From positions 1 to 64,000 of the forward strand of contig NZ_JADWPD010000019.1 of assembly GCF_017308975.1 (NCBI RefSeq): 64,000 nucleotides of DNA, read 5' to 3'. Each line of letters begins with the position of its first letter. The first letter of the stretch is position 1. Of the stretch, positions 9,030 to 16,331 are shown one piece after another. The position numbers and the translations under genes are program-made. Source of the DNA: Amycolatopsis sp. MtRt-6. GTDB lineage: Bacteria > Actinomycetota > Actinomycetes > Mycobacteriales > Pseudonocardiaceae. Below the pieces are notes generated by a model that ran no database searches, was not told the DNA's origin, and saw nothing but the letters and a program-made list of their open reading frames with translations.

Positions 9030-9824
9030 TCACCGGGCGTGCCGGAGCGCCCAGTCGAGCGCGTGGTCGGCGACCTGCTCCCAGCCGGGTTCGGCGCACG
9101 TCCAGTGCGAGCGACCGGGGAACTCGACGTACTCGGTGACCGTGCCGGGTGCCTTGTAGTGGCGGGCGTTGGACTTGTTCACCGACGGCGGCATGATGTG
9201 GTCCGCCCCGCCGGCGATGAACAGCAGTGGAGCCCGCTGCTCGTTGCGGAAGTTCACCCACGTCTCCTGCTTGCCGGGGGTGAGGTTGGCCAGCAGGCCG
9301 TACGCCCACACCCAGCTGCCCGGCGCCGGGATGGCGTACCGGTCGTACGCCGCCCTGGAGTCCTCTTTGGACAGCGTGTTGGTGAAGGCGTAGCGGAACT
9401 GCTCCGGGGTGAACCCGGCGGCCTGGTGCCGCTTGGCCGGGTTGTTCAGGATCGGGAACAACGACTTGATCTGCGACGGCGGGTTCACCCGGATGCCTTC
9501 GGGCGGCGCCGAGTCGATGACCACCCCGGCCGCCCCGTGCCCCCGGTCGAGCAGCAGCTGGGTCAGCGTCCCGCCGAACGAGTGCCCGATGATGATCGGC
9601 TGCTCCGGCAGCGCGGTGATGACCTTCTCCAGGTGGGCCACCGTCTCGGGCACGGTCGCCGTGGCGATCGGCGCCGGATCGGCGCGCAGTGCCTCCACCT
9701 CGACCTCGAAGCCCGGGTACGCCGGCGTCAGCACGGTGTGCCCCTTCGCCTCGTAGTACGGCACCCAGTGCTCCCAGCTGCGCGGCGTCATCCACAGCCC
9801 GTGGACCAGAACGATGGTGGTCAT
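9030..9824 (-). CDS. Cytosolic alpha/beta hydrolase
   Basis: This 264-residue alpha/beta hydrolase has IVLVHGLWM at the N-terminus, the nucleophile elbow GHSFGG, and an acid/histidine pair in GGADHIMP and GRSHWT. No signal peptide is present. The ATG at 9824 overlaps the stop of the upstream hydrolase gene as ATGA, so the two are translationally coupled. The substrate is unknown. Confidence 0.8.
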   Translation of the reverse strand: MTTIVLVHGLWMTPRSWEHWVPYYEAKGHTVLTPAYPGFEVEVEALRADPAPIATATVPETVAHLEKVITALPEQPIIIGHSFGGTLTQLLLDRGHGAAGVVIDSAPPEGIRVNPPSQIKSLFPILNNPAKRHQAAGFTPEQFRYAFTNTLSKEDSRAAYDRYAIPAPGSWVWAYGLLANLTPGKQETWVNFRNEQRAPLLFIAGGADHIMPPSVNKSNARHYKAPGTVTEYVEFPGRSHWTCAEPGWEQVADHALDWALRHAR

Positions 9825-10654
9825 GCCCCGTACTCCTTCAGGAAAGCGAGCAGGTCGCTGCCGAGCTGCGCCTTGTGGGTGTCGGTGATGCCGTGCGGCG
9901 CGCCGGGGTAGACCACCAGCCGCGCGCCCTTGATCAGCTCCGCCGACGCCTTGCCGCCGACCTCGAACGGCACGACCTGGTCGTCGTCGCCGTGCACGAC
10001 GAGCGTGGGGACGTCGATCGCGGCCAGGTCCGGGCGGAAGTCCGTGGCCGAGAACGCGGCGATGCACTCGTAGGCGCTGCGGTGCCCCGACGCCATGCTC
10101 TGCAGCCAGAACGCGTCACGGATGCCCTGCGAGACGTTCGCGCCCGGCCGGTTGTGGCCGAAGAACGGCCCGTCGGCCAGGTCCTGGTACGTCTGGGACC
10201 GGTCGGCGAGCGACCCCGCGCGGATCGCGTCGAACACCGCCACCGGCACCCCGCCCGGGTTGTCCTCGGTGCGCAGCATGAACGGCGGCACGGCCGAGAC
10301 GAGCGCGACCTGCGCGACCCGGCCGGTGCCGTGCCTGCCGACGTACCGGGCGACCTCGCCGCCGCCGGTGGAGAACCCAACCAGGGTGACCTCGGCCAGG
10401 TCGAGGAAGTCCAGCAACGCGGCGAGGTCGTCGGCGTAGGTGTCCATCTCGTTGCCGTCCCACGTCTGCGTGGAGCGGCCGTGCCCGCGCCGGTCGTGGG
10501 CGATCACCCGGTACCCGTTCCCGGCCAGGAACAGAGCCTGGGCCTCCCAGCTGTCGGAGTTCAGGGGCCAGCCGTGGCTGAGCACGACCGGACGGCCGGC
10601 ACCCCAGTCCTTGTAGAAGATCCGCGCCCCGTCAGAAGCGGTGACATAACTCAA
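9821..10654 (-). CDS. Alpha/beta hydrolase of the cofactor-free chloroperoxidase/arylesterase group
   Basis: This 277-residue protein carries [20 protein letters not shown], the signature around the nucleophile serine in the non-haem chloroperoxidase/arylesterase subfamily. The acid is in GDDDQVVP and the histidine in APHGITD. The start is TTG at 10654, supported by GGAGGG eight bases upstream. It is first in the leftward operon and divergent from the thioesterase/halogenase operon. Members of this group are esterases with only incidental perhydrolase or halide-oxidising activity, so a direct halogenation role is not implied. Confidence 0.8.
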   Translation of the reverse strand: MSYVTASDGARIFYKDWGAGRPVVLSHGWPLNSDSWEAQALFLAGNGYRVIAHDRRGHGRSTQTWDGNEMDTYADDLAALLDFLDLAEVTLVGFSTGGGEVARYVGRHGTGRVAQVALVSAVPPFMLRTEDNPGGVPVAVFDAIRAGSLADRSQTYQDLADGPFFGHNRPGANVSQGIRDAFWLQSMASGHRSAYECIAAFSATDFRPDLAAIDVPTLVVHGDDDQVVPFEVGGKASAELIKGARLVVYPGAPHGITDTHKAQLGSDLLAFLKEYGA

Positions 10655-11211
10655 CGTGGTATCCCTCCGAGTCGGGCCGGCCGTGTCCCGGCCACACCGC
10701 CGACCCTTCCGCGGCACCACCCGCTTCGAATCCCGCGCTCCGCGTAGTGCGGACCGACCCGGCCCGGCTTCGAGCACGCGCGGGCCACCGCCGGGCACCC
10801 TCGCGGTGGGTCGCGGTCCGCACTCGCCGTCCCGCTTCGGTCACCGTCGCGGTTCGCAATTCCGGGCCCGGTCGAAGATGAATATCCTTCGAAGCTACGG
10901 GTCTCCCCGGAATATCACCCCGGCGGGGGAGTATTGCCCAGTCCTGGGTGGACTGAGGTTAATTTCCGGCAACGCGACCGAACCGTTATGGACGTTGCTC
11001 TGGTCGAGTCGTATCTTTTCGGGGCAGGCGATGATCGACATCGGTTGACGGAGGTAGCTGGACACGGTCCCCCGCGATCGCAGGAAACCGAAGACGTTGG
11101 CGGTCGCCGCCTGTGAAATTCCATCGCCATTCCACAATGGCGGCACCAAGGCCGGTTTTCCTTTTTGGAAAATCGGGAAAAACGCCGACGCGGTACACCG
11201 AAGGATTTGTC
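10655..11211. other. AT-richer divergent promoter region before the thioesterase/halogenase operon
   Basis: There is no supported gene in these 557 bases. The part from about 10860 to 11210 is clearly lower in GC than its surroundings. Two inverted repeats lie close to the operon start: CGCCATT/AATGGCG at 11125-11142 and TTTTCC/GGAAAA at 11156-11172. The region must hold promoters for the leftward hydrolases and the rightward operon. An in-frame upstream extension of the thioesterase to 11113 exists but was not chosen. Confidence 0.55.
11125..11172. promoter_or_regulatory. Two hairpins/dyads in the operon leader
   Basis: A 7-bp perfect dyad (11125-11131 with 11136-11142, spacer CCAC) is followed by an A/T-rich stem TTTTCC-TTTTT-GGAAAA at 11156-11172. 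The second ends 39 bases before the thioesterase ATG. They could be an operator and a leader hairpin or attenuator. No leader peptide was recognised. Confidence 0.35.
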
Positions 11212-11994
11212 ATGCCCGCTGCCATCAGGTCATTGTCCACGGGGGAACGGCTCGGCGACGGCGAGTGCCGATATCTGCTTCTCCCGCCGGCCGGTGGCAC
11301 TGTCGGCACGCTGCGCCACGTCGCCGCCGCGGCGGGTGGCGCCGAGGTGTGGGCCGCGGAGTACCCGGGCCGGGGCGACCGGCTGGACGTGCCGCCGCCC
11401 GCGTCGCTGGAACAGCTGGCCGAGCACCTCACCGGCGAGCTGCTCATCCGGGACCCCGCGTGGGTGCGGCGCACCGTCGTGGCCGGGTTCAGCATGGGGG
11501 CGTTCGTCGCGGTGGAGCTGGCCCAGCGGCTGCGCACCCGCTGCGGCCCGCTGCCCGCGGCCGTGGTCGTCGCCGGGGCGCCGGCGCCGCAGCGGCGGGT
11601 CCGCGGGCGGTACCGGCAGCTCGGCGAGGACAGCCTGCCCGAGGTGCTGGGCGGCGAAGGGTTCGTTCCCGGCCTGGGCAACCGCGCGTCCTTCGAGGTC
11701 TGGGCGTACGCCGTGGACCTCCTGCGGCGCGACGTCGCCCTGACCGCCGCCTACCGGGGTCCGGCCGGGACGCCGGTGCGGTGCCCGCTCGCCGCGCTGT
11801 GCGGCGAGGACGACCCCGTCACGACCGAGGACGCGACCGAGGCGTGGCGGGACTGGACGACCGGGGCCTTCCTCGCCGCGACGGTCCCCGGCGGCCACCT
11901 GGGGCTGCTCGCCCCGGGCGGCGGCGCCGGGTTCTGGACGTGGATGCGCCGGGTCGAACGGGACGTCGTCGCGGCGGGGGCACGCGATGCCTGA
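11212..11994 (+). CDS. Type II thioesterase
   Basis: This 260-residue protein belongs to the GrsT/RifR type II thioesterase family. It shows LLLPPAGGTVGTLRH near the N-terminus, PGRGDR, the nucleophile serine in GFSMGAF, the aspartate in CGEDDP and the histidine in PGGHLGLL. Such enzymes hydrolyse acyl groups from carrier proteins, either as editors or as the release enzyme for an amino acid built on a stand-alone carrier. ATG at 11212 was chosen because AAGGA precedes it. The gene overlaps the A-T didomain gene by 8 bases, and that A-T protein is the obvious partner. Confidence 0.85.
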   Translation: MPAAIRSLSTGERLGDGECRYLLLPPAGGTVGTLRHVAAAAGGAEVWAAEYPGRGDRLDVPPPASLEQLAEHLTGELLIRDPAWVRRTVVAGFSMGAFVAVELAQRLRTRCGPLPAAVVVAGAPAPQRRVRGRYRQLGEDSLPEVLGGEGFVPGLGNRASFEVWAYAVDLLRRDVALTAAYRGPAGTPVRCPLAALCGEDDPVTTEDATEAWRDWTTGAFLAATVPGGHLGLLAPGGGAGFWTWMRRVERDVVAAGARDA

Positions 11995-13804
11995 TCTGCC
12001 GCCGAGCGTGGTCGGGGGTGGGCGGCGCTTCGTGCCGCAGGTGGGGTGGCAGGAACTGTTCGAGCTGCGCGCGCGGGCGTTTCCCGGGCGGACGGCGCTG
12101 GTGGCCGACGACGTCGCCTGGAGCTTCGGCGACCTGTGCCGGTGGAGTGCCCGGCTGGCGAACGCGCTGCGCGCGGCCGGGGCGGTGCCCGGCTCGGTGG
12201 TCGCGTGCGCGATGACCCGGTCCGTGCTGGCCGTGCTCGCGCCCCTCGCCGTCGCCAAGGCGGGCGCGGTGTACCTGCCCCTGGACCCGGGGCTGCCGCC
12301 GGCCCGGCGCGCGCTGATCCTCGCCGAGGCGCGTCCGGCGGTGCTGCTCACCGACGTGGCCGAGCTCGCCGCCGACGCGGACGTGGCGCTGACACCGGAG
12401 AACTGGCGCCGCGAACTCGCCGCGCGCCCCGAGCAGGGGGACGCGGTCACCGGCCCCCGCCCGGGAGATCCGGCGTACATCGTCTACACCTCCGGCTCCA
12501 CCGGACGGCCCAAGGGTGTCGTGGTGGGACACCGGAGCCTGGTCAACCTGTACTGCGAGCTCGCCGCCCGGCTGTTCCCGGCCGGCGGCGAGCGGCAGCG
12601 GGTGGCGCACGGCCTGCCGCCGGCGTTCGACGCCGCGTGGGACCCGTTGCTGTGGCTGGTCGGCGGGCACGAGGTGCACCTGGTACCCGAGGACGTCCGC
12701 ACCGATCCCGAGCGCTACGTCCGGTTCGTCCGCGAGCGGCGGCTCGCCGTGGTGGAAGCCGTCCCGGCGCAGCTGTCCGGGCTCGTCGACGCGGGCCTGC
12801 TCGCCGAGGACACCCGCCCGCGGATGCTGCTGATGGGCGGCGAAGCCGTCCCGCAATCGTTGTGGACGCGGCTGCGCGAGACCCCGGACCTGACGGCGGT
12901 CAACCTGTACGGCCCGACCGAATGCACGGTGTTCACCACCTGCTGTCGGGTGGCCGACCGGGAAACGCCGTCGATCGGCCGGCCGATCGCCAACACCACC
13001 GTCCAGGTCGTGGATCCGCACCACCGGCGGCCGGTGCCGGTCGGGGAAGCCGGTGAGCTGCTGGTCGGCGGGGCGTCGCTCGCGCTGGGCTACTTCGGCG
13101 ACGCCGCGCTGACGGCCGAACGGTTCGGGTCCCCGCCGCAACGCTGGTACCGCACCGGCGACCGGTGCCGGTGCGAGCCCGACGGCACGCTGCGCTGGCT
13201 GGGCCGGTTCGACGACCAGGTCAAGATCCGCGGTCACCGCGTCGAGCCCGCCGAAGCCGAACACGCCCTGCTCGCGCTGCCCGGGGTGCGGCAGGCCCTG
13301 GTCCGCGGCGAGAACGGCGCCCTGGTCGCCTACGTCGTCCTCGACGCGGGAACGCCGGAGGACCTGCGCGAGCGGCTTCGCCGCAGGCTGCCCGAATACC
13401 TCGTGCCCGTCGTCGTCGAAGCCGACGCCCTGCCGGTCGGGCGCACCGGCAAGATCGACCGCGCCGGCAAGATCGACCGCACTGTGCAGACTGGCCGCAC
13501 TGTGCAGACTGGCCGCACCGCGAAGACTGGCCGCACCGCCACCCGGATCGCGCGGCGCCCGGCGCCGATGACCCGCGCCGAGGCGGTCGTCGCGGCCGCG
13601 TTCCGCAGCCAGCTCGGGGTGACTTCGGTGGCCCCGAGCAGCGATTTCTTCGCCCTCGGCGGGCACAGCCTCTCCGCCGCGGCGCTGGCCGCGCGGCTGC
13701 GGGCCCGCGGGGTGCCGTGTTCGCTGCGCGACGTCCTGCGCCGCCGCACCGTCGCCCGGCTCGCCGAACTCGTCCCCGACAGCATGGAAGGCGGTGCGTC
13801 ATGA
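11987..13804 (+). CDS. Stand-alone NRPS adenylation-thiolation didomain
   Basis: This 605-residue protein has an adenylation domain (about residues 1-490) and a carrier domain (about 535-595). The A3 loop YTSGSTGRPKG is at about 166-176 and the A10 lysine lies in TGKIDR; the phosphopantetheine serine is in LGGHSL (about residue 561). A hand alignment to GrsA gives pocket residues D-A-W-E-L-G-L-V-F-K, which I cannot match to a known code. There is no condensation domain, so it should load one amino acid for tailoring, as in the Tyr-loading didomains of aminocoumarin and glycopeptide clusters. The neighbouring TPL suggests tyrosine (inference). Between A10 and the carrier lies an 18-bp tandem repeat that duplicates the A10 motif. 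The stop overlaps the halogenase ATG. Confidence 0.9.
   Translation: MPDLPPSVVGGGRRFVPQVGWQELFELRARAFPGRTALVADDVAWSFGDLCRWSARLANALRAAGAVPGSVVACAMTRSVLAVLAPLAVAKAGAVYLPLDPGLPPARRALILAEARPAVLLTDVAELAADADVALTPENWRRELAARPEQGDAVTGPRPGDPAYIVYTSGSTGRPKGVVVGHRSLVNLYCELAARLFPAGGERQRVAHGLPPAFDAAWDPLLWLVGGHEVHLVPEDVRTDPERYVRFVRERRLAVVEAVPAQLSGLVDAGLLAEDTRPRMLLMGGEAVPQSLWTRLRETPDLTAVNLYGPTECTVFTTCCRVADRETPSIGRPIANTTVQVVDPHHRRPVPVGEAGELLVGGASLALGYFGDAALTAERFGSPPQRWYRTGDRCRCEPDGTLRWLGRFDDQVKIRGHRVEPAEAEHALLALPGVRQALVRGENGALVAYVVLDAGTPEDLRERLRRRLPEYLVPVVVEADALPVGRTGKIDRAGKIDRTVQTGRTVQTGRTAKTGRTATRIARRPAPMTRAEAVVAAAFRSQLGVTSVAPSSDFFALGGHSLSAAALAARLRARGVPCSLRDVLRRRTVARLAELVPDSMEGGAS
13445..13534 (+). repeat. 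Five 18-bp tandem repeats inside the A-T gene
   Basis: Five consecutive 18-bp units encode TGKIDR, AGKIDR, TVQTGR, TVQTGR and TAKTGR. Units 3 and 4 (13481-13498 and 13499-13516) are identical. The frame is kept because each unit is 6 codons. The repeat doubles the A10 motif and lengthens the linker to the carrier domain. Confidence 0.85.
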
Positions 13805-15183
13805 CCGGTTACGACGTCATCGTCGTCGGCGGCGGGCCCGGTGGGTCGACCGCGGCCGGGCTGGTCGCGGCCGACGGCCACCGCGTCCTGCTGCTGGAGC
13901 AGGAACACCTGCCGCGGTACCGGATCGGCGAGTCGCTGCTCCCGGCCACCGTCCACGGCGTCTGCGCGTTGCTCGGCGTGCGGGACGAGATCGAGCGCGC
14001 CGGGTTCGTCCGCAAGCGCGGCGGCGCGTTCCGCTGGGGGAGCAGCCCCGAGCCGTGGACGTTCGCTTTCGCCGCCTCGGACCGCATGGCGGGGCCGACC
14101 TCCTACGCCTACCAGGTCGAACGCACCCGGTTCGACACGATCCTGCTGCGCGGCGCGCGGCGGCTCGGGGCCGACGTCCGCGAAGGGCACCGGGCCGTCG
14201 GCACGGTGCGGGACGGCGGCCGGATCACCGGCGTCCGCTACCTCGACGAGGCCGGCCGCGAACGGATCGCGACGGCCCGCTTCGTCGTCGACGCCTCCGG
14301 GCACACCAGCCGGCTGCACCACGACGCCGGCGGCACCCGCGAATACTCCCCGGACTTCCGCAACGTGGCGCTCTTCGGGTACTTCCGCGGCGGCGCCCGG
14401 CTGCCGGAGCCGGACGCGGGCAACATCCTCTGCGTCGCCTTCGACGCCGGCTGGTTCTGGTACATCCCGCTGTCGGCCACCCTGACCAGCGTCGGCGCGG
14501 TCGTCCGGCAGGAGTGCGCGGCCCGCGTGCAAGGCGACCGGGAGGCGGCGTTCCGCGGCCTGATCGCCGATTGCCCGCTGATCGCCGAGTTCCTCCGGGA
14601 CGCGCGGCCGGCCACCGAACCGCCGTACGACCGGCTGCGGGTGCGCAAGGACTACTCCTACGACCGGACTTCGCTGTACTGCCCCGGCATGGTGCTGGTG
14701 GGCGACGCTGCCTGCTTCATCGACCCGGTCTTCTCCTCAGGGGTCCACCTGGCCACCTACAGCGCGCTGCTGGCCGCCCGGTCGATCAACAGCACCCTGG
14801 CCGGGCTGGTGCCCGAAGACCGGTGCTTCGCCGAGTTCGAAGCGCGTTACCGCCGTGAGTTCGGGGTGTTCCGGGACTTCCTGCGCGGCTTCTACCGGCT
14901 CGCGTCCGACCAGCGCGCCTACTTCCGGTACGCGCACCACGTTGTTGATGGGCACGTCACCGGTCGCGATGGCGACGGTGGCGACGACCGCGCGGCGTTC
15001 GCCGATCTCGTCGGCGGGGTGTCGTCCGGGGATTTCGACGCCTTCGGGGACGTGCTCGCCGAAGGCGCGCACCTGCAGCTGCGCGGCCTGCTCGGGGCCG
15101 ACGCGGGCGAGGAGCCGCCGATGTTCCCCGGCGGGCTGGTGTCTACTTCGGACGGCCGGCGGTGGCAGGTGCCCGATGCCTGA
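13801..15183 (+). CDS. FADH2-dependent halogenase acting on carrier-bound aromatic substrate (predicted)
   Basis: This 460-residue flavoprotein has the FAD motif GGGPGGST (about residues 9-16), the halogenase hallmark W-x-W-x-I-P as WFWYIP (about 217-222) and the second FAD stretch VLVGDAACFIDPVFSSGVH. The overall form, with RYRIGESLLPAT, matches the group that halogenates phenols or pyrroles on a carrier protein (glycopeptide BhaA-like, PltA-like) better than free-tryptophan halogenases. It needs reduced flavin from a reductase, and no reductase gene is present in the operon. The gene is translationally coupled to the A-T gene upstream (ATGA) and to the antiporter downstream. Chloride versus bromide cannot be predicted. 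Confidence 0.88.
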   Translation: MTGYDVIVVGGGPGGSTAAGLVAADGHRVLLLEQEHLPRYRIGESLLPATVHGVCALLGVRDEIERAGFVRKRGGAFRWGSSPEPWTFAFAASDRMAGPTSYAYQVERTRFDTILLRGARRLGADVREGHRAVGTVRDGGRITGVRYLDEAGRERIATARFVVDASGHTSRLHHDAGGTREYSPDFRNVALFGYFRGGARLPEPDAGNILCVAFDAGWFWYIPLSATLTSVGAVVRQECAARVQGDREAAFRGLIADCPLIAEFLRDARPATEPPYDRLRVRKDYSYDRTSLYCPGMVLVGDAACFIDPVFSSGVHLATYSALLAARSINSTLAGLVPEDRCFAEFEARYRREFGVFRDFLRGFYRLASDQRAYFRYAHHVVDGHVTGRDGDGGDDRAAFADLVGGVSSGDFDAFGDVLAEGAHLQLRGLLGADAGEEPPMFPGGLVSTSDGRRWQVPDA

Positions 15184-16330
15184 GCTCGCGATCCTGCTCG
15201 CTGCCTTCGCTGTGGTGCTCGGCCTGGCCCGGCTCGCCGGGGCGGCCGCGGTCCGGCTCGGCCAGCCCGCGGTGTTCGGGGAGATCCTGTGCGGGGTGGC
15301 CCTCGCGCCCCTCCTGCGCCTGCTGCCGGAGCCGGCCGGCCTCGCGCTCACCGCGCTCGCCCAGCTCGGCCTGGTGCTGTTCCTCTTCGCCGCCGGTGCC
15401 CACCTGGCACCGTCGATGACCCGCGTCCGGCTGAAGTCGGCGGTGGTCCCGGCCCTGGGCGCGACCCTGGTCCCGTTCGCGCTGGGGGTGGTGCTGGCGG
15501 TGTGGCTCGCCCAGCGGCACGCCCGGGCCGGCTCCGGGGCGTTCGTCATCGTCGTCGCGGCCGCGCTGGCGGTCACGGCGTTGCCCGTGCTGGCCCGGAT
15601 CCTCGCCGAACGCGGCCTGTCCGACGCGGTCACCGGGCAGCGCGCCCTCAGCGCGGCCGCCGTCTCCGACGTCGCCGCGTGGACGGCGCTCGCCGTCGCC
15701 GCCGCGTCCTGGCACGGCTGGTCCGCGACGCCGGCGTGGCCGGTTCTGGTCGCGTTCGTGGCGGTGCCGTGGCTGGCTCGCGACCGGTTCCGCCGCTGGG
15801 CCGCCCGGCTGTCCCGGCCGTCGGCGACGGCGGTGCTGGCCGGGCTGGCCTGCGCGGCCGCGGCGGGCACCGAGGCCGCCGGCCTGCACCCGGCGATCGG
15901 CGCCTTCTTCGCGGGCATCGTCCTCGGCCACGCCGTCCCGGCACTCGATCCCGCCGCGCTGCTCGCGCCGGCCGGCTCGCTGCTGGTGCCGCTGTACTTC
16001 GTGCTCACCGGGCGGGCGGTCGACCTGCGCCTGCTCGACGCGGGGCTGGCCGCGGACATCGCCGCGGTCGTCGGCGTCGCCGTGGCGGGGAAGCTCGGCG
16101 GCGCGTACCTGGGCGCGCGCTGTGGCGGGCTGGACCCGCACCCGGCCGGGGTGTTCGCGGTGCTGATGAACACCCGCGGCGTCACCGAGATCGTGTTCGC
16201 CGGCATCGGCCTGAACCTGGGCCTCATCGACGGCGCGCTCTACACCGCGCTGGTCGTGATGGCCCTGGTGACCACGGCGATGACCGGCCCGCTGCTCACC
16301 CGGCTGTCCCGGCAACGCGAGGGAGTCTGA
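15176..16330 (+). CDS. CPA2-type Na+(K+)/H+ antiporter
   Basis: This 384-residue, very hydrophobic protein with about 12 membrane segments belongs to the cation:proton antiporter-2 family (Kef/Nap type). Typical stretches are GQPAVFGEILCGVALAP near the N-terminus and the MNTRGVTEIVFAGIGL motif near the C-terminus. Antiporters of this family recur next to halogenase genes in glycopeptide antibiotic clusters, where their role is unsettled. Here it could balance pH or ions, or help expel an acidic phenol (speculation). Its ATG overlaps the halogenase stop by 8 bases, and one base separates it from the TPL start. Confidence 0.85.
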   Translation: MPELAILLAAFAVVLGLARLAGAAAVRLGQPAVFGEILCGVALAPLLRLLPEPAGLALTALAQLGLVLFLFAAGAHLAPSMTRVRLKSAVVPALGATLVPFALGVVLAVWLAQRHARAGSGAFVIVVAAALAVTALPVLARILAERGLSDAVTGQRALSAAAVSDVAAWTALAVAAASWHGWSATPAWPVLVAFVAVPWLARDRFRRWAARLSRPSATAVLAGLACAAAAGTEAAGLHPAIGAFFAGIVLGHAVPALDPAALLAPAGSLLVPLYFVLTGRAVDLRLLDAGLAADIAAVVGVAVAGKLGGAYLGARCGGLDPHPAGVFAVLMNTRGVTEIVFAGIGLNLGLIDGALYTALVVMALVTTAMTGPLLTRLSRQREGV

Positions 16331-16331
16331 C

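Noticed and set aside
9821-10654. Chloroperoxidase as the halogenating enzyme of the neighbouring operon
   Set aside because: The fold is an esterase-type alpha/beta hydrolase, the gene is in the divergent operon, and a true FADH2 halogenase is present.
13445-13534. CRISPR-like array
   Set aside because: Units are 18 bp, contiguous without spacers, and in frame within the A-T gene.
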